Source: Simkaniaceae bacterium (GTDB lineage Bacteria; Chlamydiota; Chlamydiia; Chlamydiales; Simkaniaceae). Taken from it: a DNA stretch of 64,000 nucleotides. A program made the position numbers and the translations under genes. This document shows, one piece after another, positions 9,934-19,119 of this stretch; the stretch's first letter is position 1; each line of letters opens with the position of its first letter. Under the pieces are notes generated by a model, which saw nothing but the letters and a program-made list of their open reading frames with translations, ran no database searches and was not told the origin of the DNA. The stretch covers positions 1,488,001-1,552,000 of the forward strand of contig CP073762.1 in the NCBI GenBank assembly GCA_018399055.1, read 5' to 3'.

Positions 9934-12900
9934 ATGACAGCACAACTCAGTAGACATCCACGTACGCACGTTGAACCCCATCCACTTGATGGAACACTTG
10001 CTATGGCAGGCAAACTCATCACCGCTCCGATTAGAGGGCTGCACTATATAGAAAGATCCCTCAAAGGAACCTATACAGCAGACCAAGACTTCTTCTCTCG
10101 CTACCAGTGGACAAAGCACCACGTAGAAGATCTCCATAAAAGCCTCGAGTCGCCTAACTTCTGGGTCAAGTGGAGCCGAGAAGGGAGCGCCACCTACATC
10201 GAAATCCAAGATCAACTTTCAACCCTTCATAGGCAGCGCGAAAAAGCCCGCGCCATCTACGCACAACAACGCTACTACCGAGGACGCCCAACCCTTAGAG
10301 ATCTTTCAACAAGAGCCATTGCATGCACAGATCTGTCTTCCATTGATCAACGGTTCCATGACATCCACCTGCGCACAACAAAAGCAAGTGGCCAGTCCTA
10401 CATCGACAAAAAACAAAAAGACGCTACAGAGATCCAAACGTCTATCGCATCCCTCAAAAGCGCCCCCATAGAGTCAAGTTGGGAAACCTGGCTCCTTAAA
10501 CACCAAGCCACCTGCCACTCCATACAATCAAGCATCTCAGCCCTTAACCACACCACCTACCTCTACGTCTCTGAAGGGAGAGAAAAACTCCAAGGGGTCA
10601 ACACCGGAGATCTCAATACCCTTTTGTACAACGCCCTTGTTGATATCGCCAAAATCCACTACACCTCCCACGCCCAAAAGGAATACCACACCCTTTATGA
10701 GAGTGCCCAAAGAAAGCTCAAAGCTCTTCAAGAAGACCACACTACCTACCACAAAACGTGGGGCAACTATCTCTGGAGCAACTGGGAAAAAGACCACCGG
10801 CAAGACGCCTACACCCTTCACATACAACTCTCCTGCCTAAGACATCTCCATAGTAATCTCATCGCCATCTCTAGAGATCCTCTGCCCAGTCTATATCCCC
10901 TCCAACAGACATTTAACTCCCTCTTCCGATCCTTTGTCCCTCCAGAAGAACACGCTCCCTTCCGCTCCTCCGCTCCTGACACGTGGCAACACCACCCCCA
11001 CCGAGGGAGCATCATCCACACAGGAGAGCCACACCTTACAAACACCCTGCAACTCGCCTTTTCCGACCCAAAGCTTGCTGCACAAACAACCACAGAAAAC
11101 AGACAACTCAAGCAGCTCTATCACCAGTTCCTAAACACCACATGGAACATCCAGTGGGACGCACTCTACCAACTCATTACAAAACCCACTCCTCAAAAAC
11201 CAACGCACCCTTACCAGCAATTCATCGCTACCTACCAAAAACTGACCCCCACACATGCCGTCTACCCCTCAAGAAACGTGCGCCTAAACCCAGAAGCCAT
11301 TTTTTCCAATCAAACAATCCTCACCTTAGAATGCGCGCCCAACCAAGCCCAAGAAGAGCGTGTCCCCGCCGACACCCTAGAAACCCTCCTTACAAAGCAC
11401 TCCAATGCCCCTCAAGAAAAAACCTATTTCACCAGCCCCCCAGAATACCTCATCATCAACCTTCAGCGCACAAGAGAAAACCAAGACACTCCCATCGGGC
11501 TCCAAGAAGAGTTTTTCCTCCTGCCAACGCACACAACCTCACGTAAAGGAGCCGCCTACGAACTCATCTCCTTTACCTCCTCAGACACCCACTACCGCAA
11601 AACCCCCTTCGGATACACCCGCATCAGCAACACCCTCGAAGAGATCACCCAACTCGACTTCCTCATCGCCGCACAAACAGCCTCAACGTGCGTGCTGCGC
11701 CGCAGTGACACAAACATCCCAGAACTAGAGCTTTTCCAAAGAGCCCAACAGAATCGACTCCACTTCAGCACCCTCCAATTTAAAATAAGCGCCATCCACG
11801 CTATCTATGGACAAAGCACCTTTAAGATCCCAGCGCCCCATCAAACAACCTTCCAACATCTTGTCGACTTTATTCAGTGCGTCGCCAAAACCTCCTCACT
11901 ACCAGAGCGCATGTTTGGTAAAAACCCCAATGACGATCTTGAACGCACTTTCCAAAAACTCCCAAAAACCCTACAAACCTTCCTCCTAAACACCCTGCAC
12001 GCTCCAAACAAAAACCCCGCCCTACTTAGAGACCTGCGCACACACCTCCTCACCTCAGAAGAGACCCTCTCCATCCCACCGATCGCTGGGCAGCAACAAC
12101 ACGACGTAGACCGCTTCGTCCTCACCCTCATCGCCGACAGACTCGTCAAACACTTCGCATCTCATACAGAAAGCATCCTCAAAAATGAAGACCAGCTCTT
12201 CCTCCTTCAAGCAACCCTCCACGCAGTCTCTCAAAACGTGCAAGCCAAACGGAAAAGAGTCATCCGCTACAGCGCCGCTGCCGAAGAAACCATCCAACTC
12301 ACCGTCACCCTTGTCTTTTCTAACTACCTCGAAAAAGGAGAAGAGTTCCTCATCAGGCAAGCTATTTCAAGTGGAACACGTCTCATTACCGTTATGGGAG
12401 ATCCCCTCCAAGAATCCCGCCTCTTCCAAACCGCCATGCGCACCACCACAGCAATCATCCTCCTTGGCCAGTCCCTCGATAACCCCGAGCTCTCCGAACA
12501 AGATGTCCGGAATACCGGCATCCAGTTCTTCGCCCGTCAAGGCATCGCACTCATCTCCCTAGAAAGCGTCCCCCAACCTGTTCAAGACCTCGCCATCGCC
12601 ACCCTCTCCACAGCTATCTTTAGAAGCCCCTCCCATCTCATCAACTGGGGTGTCTCCACAACCTTTACCCTCATCAATACCGCCCTCGTTGATGACCTCC
12701 CCCCAGACGTTCCTCAACCTGCCCTAAACTTCTACGCCGCCCGAGTCCTTAACCCCTTATCCACAAACGGTGCCCTCCAGGCCTTCACAGCTGAGAAAGT
12801 CACCCAAGCTGGCCTAAGACTCCTCCGCTCCCTCGAGGATAGCGACCACACCACCGAAGACCTCACCCCCATCATCCCCATAGAAGAACCACTCCTTGAA

Positions 12901-15684
12901 ACAGTCACCACGCCCACACCAGAAGAGATCCAACAGCGCATTGCAGAGCTTCCTAAACCTCAACTTATCCATACTGAGTACTACATAGACCGATCCAACA
13001 CGATCTATGATAATCCCCAGCTAGAAGGAACAGAGTACGGAGACTTCAACTCAAGAGAAGAAGCACAGCAGTTCATCGAGGTGTTAAAAGGACAAAACCT
13101 TGCAGACAACAATCGAAATCTCTCCCTCTATAACCTCAAAGTCAAAGCCCTCCTTCTTGGCGTCTGCTCAGAAAACCTCCCAAAGGGCCCACAGTTCACA
13201 AGTCTCAACCTTTCTCTTCAAGTCGAGGACAACCAAGTCAAACTCTATAGAGGAAATCAACGCGTCTTTAAAGTCTCAAATGGAACAGTCAAGAAATCAT
13301 CAGAGCGTTTTGATAAGGGCATGACTGAAGCCAAAAAGCACATCCATACTCACAATGTCACTAATGATCATCTCCTCCAGGATTTTGCAACGCAACTCCA
13401 ACCACTTCTTCCTCCGCACATCATGGCTCCCGATCCCCTCCAAAAAGCCTTTCCCATCATCAAACACACCAACACCGTCTGCACGCTCACACCTGCTGGA
13501 GAAGTTGCAGACCGCATCACCTTCCAGACAAGAGACCAAGCAGAATCGATCCGAACATTCCATGCCGACCATGAAGTGGACACCTACACATGTCAGACAA
13601 CACGTTTTGAAATGGAAAAACAAGCGCTAGAGCAAGGCGTCCCCATCGAGTCCCTCCCAAGCTGTTCACCCTTCGTTCAAACCCAGCTGCAAGTCGAAGT
13701 CTATGGGAGTCGTCACTTCTCCCTACGCGTCAACGGAAAAACAGCCCACACCTTTACAGGCACGAAAGCCTTCACTCAATTAGATGACAAGCTCTCCCAA
13801 TACCGAACATCAGACCGCGGAGCCAACCAGCGCACCTTAAACCAGCATCAAACACAGCTCTCGTCGCTTACTAACACGCCCATTACCCAAACAAAACCCA
13901 CACCCTCCGAAAGAAGCCGTCTCATAGGTGAGATGCTCCCTCCCGTTAAAACAGAAAAAGAACATGGCGCATGGTTCAGAGGATGGCGCAGTGCAAAAGC
14001 CACCGGCTCCAAAGGAGTCCAGTGGCTAAGAGACATCGGCCTTGCAGGCGCCTCCGTTGACGTTGCACAAACAGGCATCAACGCACCCAAGCCGACACAT
14101 TCCACACCCAGCTACGCAGGAGCCTACGGTCCAGATGTTGCAAGAACCCCTTCTACCCCTGCGCCCTTACAAACTCACTCCACTGCCACACCATCCCCAG
14201 TAGAAAAATGGGGATGGCAAGATGTTGAAGAGATGCAACAACATCAGATGTTCGAGAGGAATATGGCCTACCAGTCTCCTGTTAACAGTTCTCCGCAAAC
14301 GCCGATCGATTATCAAACTCTGTGGGGAGAGGGAGTTGGACCAGAGGTCCAATTCCCTCCAACAACCTTTGATGGTGCTCAGTTAAACAGCGCTGCTACG
14401 AAACCTCCACAAGATAGACCCCTGCAAATGGCAGGTTTTGCTCCTCTAGCAGGCTCGCAAGCTTCTGCTAGGCTTTTGCAGGGAGTTGTTTCTCTTTTCC
14501 TCCCAGATATGTCTGATATGCCAGGGGCTGAAAACCCCATGGATCATGTCAATCGATTAATCACAGCAGAGTCTGTAGACAACTTTGCTAAAAGCATTCC
14601 TAAAGGAACGGCGAATATATTGATTGCTGGAGTTTCTTTGATGCTTCCTGACATGTCTGATGTACCGGGTGCTGAGGACCCAAGAACGCATCTTAAAATA
14701 GTTACTAAAAATGCTTTTCTGAAATATGATAATATAATGCAGATAGACCCGCATGCTTTCAGTGCAAAAGCTGGAGAGTTCGTCGGCGAGATGTTCGCCT
14801 TCGGCGGTCTTGGTAAGGTCATCAGAGTCGCAGAAGGCATCAGTGTGCTTGGAATGGCCTGTGAAGGGGGAATGGTAGGCCTCGTTGTCTCCGAAGCTCA
14901 TGACACCAACAAAGCAGCCGGGGTGGTTTTTGGGTTTATCGGCGGAGCCGCTTTCGGGAGACTCTCTTCTAGAGCACAAAACCCCTTAGCTGATAGAGTC
15001 TTCATCAGGCCCCAAGGCTACAGCAAAGAGCTCCGCTTCCTAAGGTCTGTTAATCAGCCAGCTTATCGTAGTGGTATCGGCAACCCAATGAATGAAATGG
15101 TAGCCGTTCAACCTAAATTATCACCACAAACGATAGAACGATTAAAAAAGAGAGTTTCTCATCTTACAGCCAAAGAGTTGAGAACTTTAGAGAGTAGGGT
15201 ATCTAATTGGGATTGTGTACGAAATAACTTTAACATTTCCGATCCGCTAAGCCCAGAATCTTTTGCTCCAGCATACGAACAAATTCAAGCATTTTCTGTC
15301 AAATCAGCATTTGATGGGGCAATTTATCCAAAAGAAAAATTAATTACACTAGTAAAGTATCTAGAAAAACGGGGGATACATGTGTATGGCACCAAAGGTA
15401 ATCCAAAATTTGTTGGAATGTGGGATGGAACTGGTCAAATTTATTTTCCTGAAGCCCCCACTGTTTTACAAGTTAAACACGAATTATCACATTATTTAGA
15501 TTTTAAAAAACTTGGTATTCATGAATACGTGAAATTATCTAGATATGATCGAGAGCTCTTAGTTTTAGAAAGACTGCAAAACAACAGACTCTGGTCTGGA
15601 TTAAATGATTTAGAGAGAGAGTTTTCTGTAAGTTACGTTGAAGGGCTTAAACCAAAGACTACAGTGAGGTTTGGACATGAATAA
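9934..15684 (+). CDS. Giant polymorphic-toxin-like protein 1, zincin metallopeptidase tip
   Basis: 1916 aa. Residues 1-280 are helical and charged with no Sec signal. Residues about 283-905 are encoded by a block that reads as identical in the second giant gene. Residues 1380-1500 form a Pro/Thr/Ser-rich linker. LPDMSDMPGAENP (about 1523) and LPDMSDVPGAEDP (about 1571) are repeated motifs, and about 1613-1675 is a Gly-rich hydrophobic stretch. The junction AYRSGIGNPMNEMVAVQP (about 1710-1727) is followed by a unique AT-rich tip of about 190 aa. The tip has a zincin motif HELSH (H1849, E1850, H1853) and a downstream LEREF around 1893-1897 that could give the third ligand. It resembles metallopeptidase toxin domains of polymorphic toxins. 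A small gene overlaps its stop. Trunk codons are strongly C-ending, unlike neighbours. No YD, haemagglutinin, PAAR or LXG features are seen, so the export route is unknown. Confidence 0.8.
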   Translation: MTAQLSRHPRTHVEPHPLDGTLAMAGKLITAPIRGLHYIERSLKGTYTADQDFFSRYQWTKHHVEDLHKSLESPNFWVKWSREGSATYIEIQDQLSTLHRQREKARAIYAQQRYYRGRPTLRDLSTRAIACTDLSSIDQRFHDIHLRTTKASGQSYIDKKQKDATEIQTSIASLKSAPIESSWETWLLKHQATCHSIQSSISALNHTTYLYVSEGREKLQGVNTGDLNTLLYNALVDIAKIHYTSHAQKEYHTLYESAQRKLKALQEDHTTYHKTWGNYLWSNWEKDHRQDAYTLHIQLSCLRHLHSNLIAISRDPLPSLYPLQQTFNSLFRSFVPPEEHAPFRSSAPDTWQHHPHRGSIIHTGEPHLTNTLQLAFSDPKLAAQTTTENRQLKQLYHQFLNTTWNIQWDALYQLITKPTPQKPTHPYQQFIATYQKLTPTHAVYPSRNVRLNPEAIFSNQTILTLECAPNQAQEERVPADTLETLLTKHSNAPQEKTYFTSPPEYLIINLQRTRENQDTPIGLQEEFFLLPTHTTSRKGAAYELISFTSSDTHYRKTPFGYTRISNTLEEITQLDFLIAAQTASTCVLRRSDTNIPELELFQRAQQNRLHFSTLQFKISAIHAIYGQSTFKIPAPHQTTFQHLVDFIQCVAKTSSLPERMFGKNPNDDLERTFQKLPKTLQTFLLNTLHAPNKNPALLRDLRTHLLTSEETLSIPPIAGQQQHDVDRFVLTLIADRLVKHFASHTESILKNEDQLFLLQATLHAVSQNVQAKRKRVIRYSAAAEETIQLTVTLVFSNYLEKGEEFLIRQAISSGTRLITVMGDPLQESRLFQTAMRTTTAIILLGQSLDNPELSEQDVRNTGIQFFARQGIALISLESVPQPVQDLAIATLSTAIFRSPSHLINWGVSTTFTLINTALVDDLPPDVPQPALNFYAARVLNPLSTNGALQAFTAEKVTQAGLRLLRSLEDSDHTTEDLTPIIPIEEPLLETVTTPTPEEIQQRIAELPKPQLIHTEYYIDRSNTIYDNPQLEGTEYGDFNSREEAQQFIEVLKGQNLADNNRNLSLYNLKVKALLLGVCSENLPKGPQFTSLNLSLQVEDNQVKLYRGNQRVFKVSNGTVKKSSERFDKGMTEAKKHIHTHNVTNDHLLQDFATQLQPLLPPHIMAPDPLQKAFPIIKHTNTVCTLTPAGEVADRITFQTRDQAESIRTFHADHEVDTYTCQTTRFEMEKQALEQGVPIESLPSCSPFVQTQLQVEVYGSRHFSLRVNGKTAHTFTGTKAFTQLDDKLSQYRTSDRGANQRTLNQHQTQLSSLTNTPITQTKPTPSERSRLIGEMLPPVKTEKEHGAWFRGWRSAKATGSKGVQWLRDIGLAGASVDVAQTGINAPKPTHSTPSYAGAYGPDVARTPSTPAPLQTHSTATPSPVEKWGWQDVEEMQQHQMFERNMAYQSPVNSSPQTPIDYQTLWGEGVGPEVQFPPTTFDGAQLNSAATKPPQDRPLQMAGFAPLAGSQASARLLQGVVSLFLPDMSDMPGAENPMDHVNRLITAESVDNFAKSIPKGTANILIAGVSLMLPDMSDVPGAEDPRTHLKIVTKNAFLKYDNIMQIDPHAFSAKAGEFVGEMFAFGGLGKVIRVAEGISVLGMACEGGMVGLVVSEAHDTNKAAGVVFGFIGGAAFGRLSSRAQNPLADRVFIRPQGYSKELRFLRSVNQPAYRSGIGNPMNEMVAVQPKLSPQTIERLKKRVSHLTAKELRTLESRVSNWDCVRNNFNISDPLSPESFAPAYEQIQAFSVKSAFDGAIYPKEKLITLVKYLEKRGIHVYGTKGNPKFVGMWDGTGQIYFPEAPTVLQVKHELSHYLDFKKLGIHEYVKLSRYDRELLVLERLQNNRLWSGLNDLEREFSVSYVEGLKPKTTVRFGHE
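10780..12650 (+). repeat. Long direct repeat, copy 1 (identical trunk segment)
   Basis: About 1.87 kb that reads as base-identical to 21693-23563, at a constant offset of 10,913 bp. The flanking parts of the two genes differ at scattered positions, including synonymous ones (C/T at 10779 versus 21692; T/C at 12651 versus 23564). Synonymous identity over this length, with diverged flanks, points to recent gene conversion or a very recent duplication. I compared by eye, so a few differences could have been missed. Confidence 0.85.
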
Positions 15685-15901
15685 GACAACTATAGTAAAT
15701 ATTGCAAAACAATATCTTGAGAGTAAGAACATAGACTTTTTAGAACCAGGTAAACTTGGTCGTTTAGAAGGCCATAAACAAGAAGTAGTATTTTTAGATC
15801 CGCAGGCACTTGACCCAAATGTAGCTGTAGTTGAGCCTGGAGATATAAGAGTATGGGTTAATGTAAACACAAAGCAAGCTGCATTGCTGGAACAAATGTA
15901 A
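15677..15901 (+). CDS. Putative immunity protein for toxin 1
   Basis: 74 aa from the ATG at 15677; an upstream TTG at 15671 is less likely. The ATG overlaps the toxin stop (ATGAATAA), so the two are translationally coupled. The protein is small, acidic and soluble with no signal or membrane segment. It has an N-terminal helix and then a strand-rich half (EVVFLDPQ, DIRVWVNVN). It is AT-rich like the tip, not C-rich like the trunk. Its size and position are what is expected of a cognate inhibitor of the metallopeptidase tip. The function is inferred from context only. Confidence 0.65.
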   Translation: MNKTTIVNIAKQYLESKNIDFLEPGKLGRLEGHKQEVVFLDPQALDPNVAVVEPGDIRVWVNVNTKQAALLEQM

Positions 15902-16035
15902 CGAACTAATATTTTATGGTATAATCTTGATTAGAAATATGAACTTGGGCTGTTAAAGATGAATAGAAAAAAGTTTAAATAAATCTCTTTGGGTCATATT
16001 TCCCGCAGCTTACTGCGTGAAAGAAGAAATCAAGA

Positions 16036-16854
16036 TTCAACACACCTAAACCCACACACTCCACACCCAGCTACGCAGGGACCTACGGTCCAGATGTTGC
16101 AAGGTCTCCTTCTATCCCAGCAACCTCACACACTCACTCCATTGCCACATCATCCCCATTAGAAAACCGGGGATGGCAAGATGTTGAAGAGATGCAACAA
16201 CATCAGATGTTCGAGAGGAATATGGCCTACCAGTCTCCTGTTAACAGTTCTCTGCAAACGCCGATCGATCATCAAACAGTGTGGGGAGAGGGAGTTGGAC
16301 CAGAGGTCCAATTCCCTCCAACAGATCTTACCAATTTAGGAAGGAATGCAGAGCTTCTTCAAGGATCTATGGATCAAAGACAGATCCAAATGGCAGGACT
16401 CATCCCTAATGGAGGCTATCCTAATCCATCCCAAATCGAAGCCATCCACGGCCCAGATGTTGCAAGAATCCCTTCTATCCCTGCGCCCTCTTACAATGGA
16501 GATGGCAAGACGTTGAAGAGATGCAACAACACAAGGTACTCGATGCCCTCGAAAACGCCATCAACACAAACCGCCAAACTTTCAACGGCATGCCTCAAGC
16601 TCCTATCGATTACCAATCCTGGGGTCAAGCGTTATCCAGAAGGAGATAGAACACAGTCAAGCATTCCTAAGTGGTTAAGATATTTTGCTAGTGGTGGGGA
16701 AACACTAGACCCTCAGGAGCGTATCGATCAAAATACTCAGGTACTTGTCGCCCACGTCAAATCCGCTGCCAAGACCTTCGGAGAAATTGCAGATGAACTC
16801 CGATTATTCGGTTCTATAAATGCTGCATTCAAAGACGGACACGTTACGTTATAA
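16036..16854 (+). pseudogene. Headless toxin-linker remnant
   Basis: Homologous to the Pro-rich linker of the giant toxins, starting within the KPTHSTPSYAG segment. The frame is open from 16021 but has no start codon or promoter. It carries the MQQHQMFERNMAYQSP variant linker and GEGVGPEVQFPP, then the toxin-2 type MAGLIPNGGYPNPSQIEAI. It then jumps back to a second copy of the linker. There (about 16490-16640) the homologous reading is in another frame, where it would read MQQHKVLDALENA and reach a stop. The last about 40 codons (VLVAHVKSAAKTFGEIADEL and onward) look protein-like but match nothing else here. No immunity gene follows. It is probably a decayed cassette. Confidence 0.7.
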
Positions 16855-16870
16855 TTTGACAGAACCGTGA

Positions 16871-18025
16871 TTAACTCTTTTGAAAGAATCCCTTTTTCTT
16901 GTTCTCTTTTTCAATCTTACCAAGAACAGCGCCGCCAATTCCAAGAATTAATGCTGCTGAGGTGATGACGAGACCTAGATAGGGAATTAGAGAGAGAATG
17001 AAGTAAACAATCAAGGCAAAAGCAAAGTAGAGCTTTTTATGCCTTCTGAATTCAAAGCGGCGAAAGAGGTGGGTTGAAAGCCACAGGATAGAGAGAATCT
17101 TCGCCGTGTAAAAACCTACGACAGTTAGAGAGAGAAGCGTCAGAGCAAAGGGAACGCCAAGTATGGTGATGATCATTCCAAGCATGATAATGGGAAGCAG
17201 AAAGATCAATACAATCCCTGCAACAGCAGACTGTGCAGGTTTAGTATTGAGCATCTCAATAGTCCGCTCAATCCTTTGAGGGAAATAGCGAAGCATGATG
17301 AGTCCTATAATAAAGCTATAGAAGAAGTTCATTACAAGACCAGCAAATTTTGATCCAACCTTCAGCCAGTTAAACACTTTGTTATGCATAAGGTCATAGA
17401 AGAATGAAGGGTGATGAGTCACTCCCCCCTTCACTGCAGCATTGGGATCGATAAGCGCATTTTTATTGCTCCAGTACTCAAGAGAACCATCGATTACAAC
17501 TTTGGAAGTTAAGCGGAGTTGCCCCACATTCGCTAGAACTTTTCCCCCAATATGATCCGAAATACGAACACTCGAGGAATACAGGCGAAGATTTCTGGCA
17601 ATATAGGCTTCCACATCTGCGTTCCCCGAAACCAGAACTGCGTTCCGCCCAATTGTGGCAGATGGGCCTAGCTCAATTGTGGCAGCCACTCCTGTGAGAC
17701 TTCTTCCTATGTGCCCGGTGATGAGTGCTTGCCCTGCAAGCATCCGGACATTATTCGCAACGTTTCCTGAAACTTCAACGCTACCTGCTAGGGCCAAAAC
17801 ATCACCATTAACAGTCCCATCAATAAAAACTTGCCCACCCAAAACATAAAGATCGCCATTGATTGTGCCAGAAATTTCTACTGTTCTTCCATTTGCAAAG
17901 TAATCATTATTGATCACAGCAGTGCTGGGAAGGACAACGATATCAATCTCGTTATCCTCTTTCTCAGCAGCAAAAAGAACACCAAATAATAGGAGAATAA
18001 CTAGAGTGCAGTGGCGTAACGCCAT
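16871..18025 (-). CDS. Bactofilin-like polymer-forming membrane protein
   Basis: 384 aa. An N-terminal signal or anchor (residues 1-20, ending near LFGVLFAAE) is followed by a right-handed beta-helix of the bactofilin type at residues 45-190. It shows the turn repeats ISGTINGDLYVLGG, IDGTVNGDVLALAG and VSGNVANNVRMLAG. Four or more transmembrane segments lie between about 225 and 370, and the tail is Lys-rich. Polymer-forming domains fused to membrane segments are thought to scaffold envelope processes; the exact role is unknown. Its start overlaps the 3' end of the hemA remnant by 25 bp, so it was the second gene of a hemA transcript. Confidence 0.8.
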   Translation of the reverse strand: MALRHCTLVILLLFGVLFAAEKEDNEIDIVVLPSTAVINNDYFANGRTVEISGTINGDLYVLGGQVFIDGTVNGDVLALAGSVEVSGNVANNVRMLAGQALITGHIGRSLTGVAATIELGPSATIGRNAVLVSGNADVEAYIARNLRLYSSSVRISDHIGGKVLANVGQLRLTSKVVIDGSLEYWSNKNALIDPNAAVKGGVTHHPSFFYDLMHNKVFNWLKVGSKFAGLVMNFFYSFIIGLIMLRYFPQRIERTIEMLNTKPAQSAVAGIVLIFLLPIIMLGMIITILGVPFALTLLSLTVVGFYTAKILSILWLSTHLFRRFEFRRHKKLYFAFALIVYFILSLIPYLGLVITSAALILGIGGAVLGKIEKENKKKGFFQKS

Positions 18026-18564
18026 TTTGCTTGCCTTCGCTCTTTAAAGAGTTTTATTTGCCGTTCAACAGCCTTTTCAATCACATTCTCACATAGAAGG
18101 ATTTCTTTTTCATCTTTCTTTTTGCGAGCGATCTCACCAATTTGATCGATATTATAGAGGGTTAACTTGGGGTGTATAGCAAGACTTGGATTGATATTTC
18201 TAGGAACACTTAAATCAAAAAGGAGAATATCCCCAATATTTTTACACGCTTTATCAATCACAAAGCGGTCGTGATTGGTCCCACAAAGTACAATATCATA
18301 ACAATTCCACTCTGAAAGTTTGTCCCAGTGAATGACCTTTGGAGTAGGAAATTCCCCCTGCTTCATTCTTGTGCACAGAGTCAGTTGGTGACACCCTTTC
18401 TGCTTAAAGAAAACCATGAGCTGCCGGTTGATGGAAGAATTGCCAACAAATAGAACGCGGCAATTTTTAATGATTTTCTGATTCCCCTCTACAATCGATT
18501 GAATCGCAAGCGGGAGAGGAACTCCTTTTTTAGTGAGAAGAAATGAGGTTCTCATCTCCTTCTC
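18001..18564 (-). pseudogene. hemA: Glutamyl-tRNA reductase, N-terminally truncated
   Basis: The remaining about 187 residues match the NADPH-binding half of HemA: KEMRTSFLLTKKGVPLPLAI, CRVLFVGNSSINRQL (nucleotide-binding turn), IVLCGTNHDRFVI, LLFDLSVPRNINPSL. The N-terminal catalytic domain with its essential Cys is missing. Upstream of 18564 the frame stays open to 18924 only by chance, antisense to nfo, and that part is not HemA-like. As it stands the protein cannot charge-reduce glutamyl-tRNA. Unless another hemA exists elsewhere, haem synthesis from glutamate would be lost, or this join is an assembly error. Confidence 0.8.
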
Positions 18565-19119
18565 ACTTACATGAACTTTCACCCAGGTGCTGCAACGGGA
18601 GACACCGATGAGAATTGCCTCGATCGGATCGTTGAAAGCCTCCTGACCTTTGAACCCTTCCTTGAAAACCAATCCCTTCGTCTCCTTATTGAAGCCACAG
18701 CCGGACAGGGAACAACGATGGGACACCGGTTCGAACATCTCGACTATATTATCAGCCGGGTCAAAGGAAAAATCCCTATTGGTGTTTGTATTGATACCTG
18801 CCATATTTTTGCTGGAGGATATGATATCCGTGATAAAGCGGGATGGGAAAGTGTTATTGATGAATTTGACCGTGTTGTTGGATGGGAGCATCTTTATGCC
18901 TTTCACGTAAACGATTCCCAGCACGGCCTTGGATCAAGAAAAGATCGCCATGCAAATCTTGGCAAAGGTGAGATTGGAATACAATGTTTTGAGGTCATGA
19001 TGACCCATCCAAAACTCCAGTCGATCCCAAAATATTTAGAAACCCCTAACGGTGAGTTGATGTGGAAAGATGAAATCGCAATGCTACGCTCCTTCGCTTT
19101 CGTCTCGAAAGAAAATTAA
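18565..19119 (+). pseudogene. nfo: Endonuclease IV, N-terminally truncated
   Basis: About 180 C-terminal residues of the AP endonuclease Nfo, starting at MNFHPGAATGD, which corresponds to about residue 106 of the ~285-residue E. coli enzyme. Retained zinc-ligand motifs are FHPG, IEATAGQG, DTCHIFAGGYD, HVND, DRHANLG and LETPN. The first third of the TIM barrel, including one metal-binding His, is missing. The frame is closed by a stop at 18544-18546. The cut lies within a few bases of the hemA cut, head to head. The 3' end overlaps asnS by 50 bp. Confidence 0.82.

Noticed and set aside
10537..12562. Many long alternative and antisense open frames inside the giant toxin genes (for example 10983-11546 and 12185-12562, repeated at +10,913).
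   Set aside because: They are by-products of the C-rich codon bias on the coding strand, have low-complexity Pro/Ser/Thr or Cys/Arg composition, and match nothing. The main frame carries the conserved modules.
9934..15684. Rhs or filamentous-haemagglutinin identity for the giant proteins.
   Set aside because: No YD repeats, no haemagglutinin repeats, no TPS secretion domain and no DPXG-type self-cleavage motif could be seen; only the modular logic is shared.
15902..15930. TATAAT at 15920-15925 as a promoter for the remnant after immunity gene 1.
   Set aside because: No -35 element lies at a suitable distance; the nearest TTGCTG is about 30 bp away.
18565..18924. Extension of the hemA frame through the antisense strand of nfo, giving an apparent 307-aa protein.
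   Set aside because: The extension has no HemA similarity and is exactly opposite conserved Nfo motifs, so it is open by chance after the truncation.
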